Of a DNA stretch of 60,199 nt, positions 57,784 to 60,199 are shown piece by piece. The stretch comes from an uncultured Myxococcales bacterium (GTDB lineage Bacteria > Myxococcota_A > UBA9042): positions 1-60,199 of the forward strand of contig CAJBNH010000047.1 of the NCBI GenBank assembly GCA_903955385.1, given 5' to 3'. The notes below the pieces were generated by a model. The model did not search any database. It was not told the origin of the DNA and saw nothing but the letters and a program-made list of their open reading frames with translations. The first letter of the stretch is position 1, and the number at the start of each line of letters is the position of its first letter. The translations under genes were made by a program, and so were the position numbers.

Positions 57784-59865
57784 GTGATTCGTCGGTTCGG
57801 CGGCGCCCGTGCGCGCCATGCCCTGCCAACGTCGCTGCTGTTGCTGGTGGTCGCGGGCGTCAGCCTGCCGGTCGCCGGTCAAGGCCTCGATCTGGCTGCC
57901 GACCCGACCACCACCACCGCGCAAGAGCGGATGTCCCTGCGCGTCAAGGGAAAACGAACGCTGCTGCCCCGCGGTGAACTGGATAGAACTGCTCCAGTAA
58001 CGTCGGCAAGCGGCGCCGCGCTGGCACGGGAGCACGTTTCGCTGACGCAGGCGCTGGACGAACAGGCGGGAACCTCGGTGCGCCAGACCAGCGGCTTCGG
58101 CGCGACGGCGGTCCTGAGCGTGCGGGGCAGCACCCCGGACCAGGTCGACACGTTCCTGGACGGGATCCCGGTGCTGGCGATCGACGGAACGCCCTTGGAT
58201 CTCGCGGATCTACCGCTGGGCATGGTCGAGCGGCTGGAGCTGTACCGCGGCACGACGCCGGCGCTGCTGGGCGGTCAGGCCATCGGCGGGGCGCTGCGGC
58301 TGCAGATGCGACACGAGCGCGAAACGACGGCGGAAGTCGCTTTGGGTGCAGGCAGTTACGGGGCCCGGTCGGCCGAGGCATGGGGGACGTGGGCGAACGA
58401 GTCGGGCGGCGTCTCGGGCGGCATGCGCTGGCTGCAGGCCGACGGCGATTTCGGCTATCTGGACCAGCGCGGCACGGCGTGGGACGCAAGCGACGACCGC
58501 TGGCAGGTGCGGCGCAACAACGACGTGGCAAGGCTAGCGGGCACGCTGGCGGCAGATTGGCACCCGACACCCCGCTGGCAGTTCGAGGGTCGCTGGTTGG
58601 GATCGCTGCTGGATCAAGGCGTTCCGGGTGTCGCGCTTTACCCGGCAGAGCAATCGCGTCTGGGGGTCGGCCGACAGCTGGGGTACGTCGCTGCGACGGG
58701 GTTGGGGGTTGCCGCCAAGGGTGACCGACTTCGGGCGACGGTGCAGGCGAGCTTGCTGGACACTGAGGTCGATGACCGGCTGGGTGAGCTGGGTCCGCCC
58801 TGGCACACGCAGCAGCAAGTCGCAGGCCTCGGAGCGCTGACGACGTACGAGTCGGCGCGGTGGGGGCCGGTGGGTGTGCAAGGACGCGTCGGGTTGCAGC
58901 ATGGCACGGTCGAGACGACCGACCTGCGGTCGAACACGAGGCAACCGACGTCGAGCCGCACGATGCTGGGGCTGGGGCTCGCGGCGCCGGTGGTGCTGGC
59001 CGATGACACACTGGAAATCGTTCCCTCGGCGGGGCTGGACCTGCAACGCAACCAGCGCATGACGAACGTCGGCTTTCCGTTCACATGGCGCGAGATCCCG
59101 GTCGACGACGGCCAGTTGTGGACCGGTCGGCTGGGCGTGGGCTGGCGGGCGCTGCCGTGGCTGCACGTGACGGCCGCTGGTACTCGCGGCGTGCGGGCGC
59201 CTACGCTGGTCGAGCTGTTCGGCAACGACGGCATCATCCGTGGCAACGTACTGCTGCGCCCGGAGGCTTCTTTCGGGGCCGACGCTGCGGTGCAAGCCGA
59301 AGCCGACCGCGGCGAGTGGGGGGCGGCGGCCAGCGTCGGGGCGTTTGCGACAGCCGTCGACGACCTGATCCAGCTGCAGGTGCTGGGTCCACACCAGGCA
59401 GCCTACCAAAACGTCGACCACGCAACGCTGCGGGGCGGTGAGGCGGTGTTGCGACTGCGGGCTCCCCACGGCCTGAAGCTTTCGGCGCAGCACACGACGC
59501 TTTGGACAGAAAACGGTTCGGCGACGCCCGCTTATCACGGCAGGCCGCTGCCCCTGCGCCCCCGGACGCGTTGGGGCGTGCGGGCGTCTTGGGCGCGTCA
59601 GCTAGGTGCCGTGCAGGGGTCGCTGTGGTCGAGCGTGCAGTGGCAGGCCGGACACTTTGCCGATGCCGCAGGACTGGTGGTGGTGCCGTCCCGAACGACC
59701 CTGGCCGGCGGAATTCGCGCCGAGCTGCCCAAGTATGGATGCTTCCTGGACATTCGCGCCGACAACGCGCTCGACACCGCCCGCTTCGATCTGCTCGGCT
59801 ATCCGCTGCCGGGTCGCACTTTCTTCGTCTCGCTGGGCTGGCACGGCGGTCCTGACTCGCCGTAA
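57784..59865 (+). CDS. TonB-dependent outer-membrane receptor, BtuB-like (cobalamin uptake)
   Basis: 693 aa from GTG 57784, with GGGAG seven bases upstream. The signal peptide ends near SLPVAG-QG. The plug domain (about 80-185) includes LRVKGKRTLLPRG, TSVRQTSGFGATAVLSVRGS, QVDTFLDGIPV, LGMVERLELYRGTTPALLGG (in parts) and IGGALRL. It is followed by a 22-strand-type barrel with repeated aromatic-girdle strands, such as VTAAGTRGVRAPTLVELFGN and GTRGVRAP, the barrel signature near 465-480, and FFVSLGW at the end. The C-terminus runs on for a few residues after the last Trp, unlike the usual terminal aromatic residue. The riboswitch immediately upstream identifies the likely substrate as B12. No BtuC/D/F genes appear before the window ends. 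Confidence 0.9.
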   Translation: MIRRFGGARARHALPTSLLLLVVAGVSLPVAGQGLDLAADPTTTTAQERMSLRVKGKRTLLPRGELDRTAPVTSASGAALAREHVSLTQALDEQAGTSVRQTSGFGATAVLSVRGSTPDQVDTFLDGIPVLAIDGTPLDLADLPLGMVERLELYRGTTPALLGGQAIGGALRLQMRHERETTAEVALGAGSYGARSAEAWGTWANESGGVSGGMRWLQADGDFGYLDQRGTAWDASDDRWQVRRNNDVARLAGTLAADWHPTPRWQFEGRWLGSLLDQGVPGVALYPAEQSRLGVGRQLGYVAATGLGVAAKGDRLRATVQASLLDTEVDDRLGELGPPWHTQQQVAGLGALTTYESARWGPVGVQGRVGLQHGTVETTDLRSNTRQPTSSRTMLGLGLAAPVVLADDTLEIVPSAGLDLQRNQRMTNVGFPFTWREIPVDDGQLWTGRLGVGWRALPWLHVTAAGTRGVRAPTLVELFGNDGIIRGNVLLRPEASFGADAAVQAEADRGEWGAAASVGAFATAVDDLIQLQVLGPHQAAYQNVDHATLRGGEAVLRLRAPHGLKLSAQHTTLWTENGSATPAYHGRPLPLRPRTRWGVRASWARQLGAVQGSLWSSVQWQAGHFADAAGLVVVPSRTTLAGGIRAELPKYGCFLDIRADNALDTARFDLLGYPLPGRTFFVSLGWHGGPDSP

Positions 59866-59904
59866 GCCCCCCCAAGCCCCTTGTCCATTTGGAGCCTTGA
59901 CCTG

Positions 59905-60199
59905 ATGCATACGAAACGCTGGATCCCGATGTTCCTCTTGGCATTTGCCGCACTGCCGGCGTGCGCGGACGACACCACCCAAGTCGCTGCCGACACGACG
60001 GTCGCAGACGCCGCCGACACCGACGACGATGCGGCCGACGTCGCCGACGACGCGACGGCGACGGCCGATGATGCGGTGGACGATGCCGCGGGTGCAGAGG
60101 ATGTGTCCGCGGACGCCACGGAGACGGCCGACACCACGGTCTCCTCGCCGGCGCCGACCCAGCTTGCGGTGGTGGGTTCGGACTACCTGTCGGTGTCGA
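59905..60199 (+). CDS. Lipoprotein with acidic linker downstream of the B12 receptor (5' part)
   Basis: Only the first 98 residues fall in the window. ATG 59905 has a GGAG about 14 bases upstream (59891), somewhat distant. The lipobox is ALPAC (Cys20) with Asp at +2. Residues 22-80 are an Asp/Ala/Thr low-complexity linker, after which TQLAVVGSDYLSVS starts a folded domain; the VVGSDY pattern suggests a YncE/propeller-like or DUF5074-like start. Lying 39 bases after the receptor gene, it should share the riboswitch-controlled transcript and may be a periplasmic or surface partner for B12 uptake. The remainder is outside the window, so this cannot be tested here. Confidence 0.6.
   Translation, partial: MHTKRWIPMFLLAFAALPACADDTTQVAADTTVADAADTDDDAADVADDATATADDAVDDAAGAEDVSADATETADTTVSSPAPTQLAVVGSDYLSVS

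Noticed and set aside
1-60199. CRISPR arrays, tRNA, rRNA, integrases or IS elements
   Set aside because: Looked for direct repeats with spacers, cloverleaf-like segments and transposase motifs; none convincing. Repeats inside the helicase tail and fibre stalk are coding low-complexity.

Overview
The window is a 60 kb, GC-rich bacterial chromosomal segment, densely coded on both strands, with about 40 protein genes and no recognisable rRNA, tRNA, IS element, prophage or CRISPR array. Eleven predicted lipoproteins, several with Asp/Thr-rich linkers straight after the lipobox cysteine, together with MopE-like, HEAT and propeller proteins, a CheB-CheR-PAS fusion and a STAND/TPR ATPase, suggest a Gram-negative member of the Myxococcota/Bradymonadota (former deltaproteobacterial) type. 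This placement is inferred from gene content and style only. || Layout. 1-6.3 kb: aminotransferase tail, MopE-propeller lipoprotein, PAP2 phosphatase, ATP-grasp protein, esterase and a NamZ-like (DUF1343) glycosidase. 6.4-15.2 kb: a tightly coupled four-gene run of a YdbH/TamB-like AsmA protein, a DUF1318-like lipoprotein, a TolB-propeller/helical-repeat protein and a CxxCH lipoprotein. A secreted HEAT-repeat protein follows. 16.8-18.2 kb: ethanolamine ammonia-lyase large subunit (eutB) with no eutC beside it. 18.4-30 kb: a fibre-like P-domain protein, a PqqD-like/methyltransferase fusion, a YiiX-like peptidase lipoprotein with a small barrel-like lipoprotein, a secreted beta-propeller lipoprotein, and an operon of FadL-like porin, acidic-linker lipoprotein and lipocalin. 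30-37 kb: a DEAD-box-type helicase reading DEGD, a low-GC degraded stretch, and the CheB-CheR-PAS fusion. 37-46 kb: thioredoxin-like protein, LysE exporter, topoisomerase III, a small lipoprotein, a CPBP protease that may start at ATC, overlapping glgC-glgA, and threonine aldolase. 46-55 kb: a 78-aa protein, YyaL/DUF255 thioredoxin protein, STAND/TPR ATPase, mutS2 and an NlpC/P60-like lipoprotein lacking the expected catalytic residues. 55.6-60.2 kb: a five-repeat Cys-pair lipoprotein, then a promoter, a full cobalamin riboswitch, a BtuB-like TonB receptor and the start of a lipoprotein. || How the genes fit together. Envelope biogenesis and exchange dominate: lipid transport (YdbH-like set, FadL-like porin, lipocalin), wall turnover (NamZ-like, YiiX-like, NlpC/P60-like), and many surface lipoproteins. 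Cobalamin links two distant loci: the riboswitch-controlled receptor would import the cofactor that EutB needs. GlgC and GlgA make glycogen. TopB, MutS2 and the helicase handle nucleic acids. Several promoters of the form TTGnnn-N16-18-TAnnnT can be seen, the best supported lying just upstream of the riboswitch.
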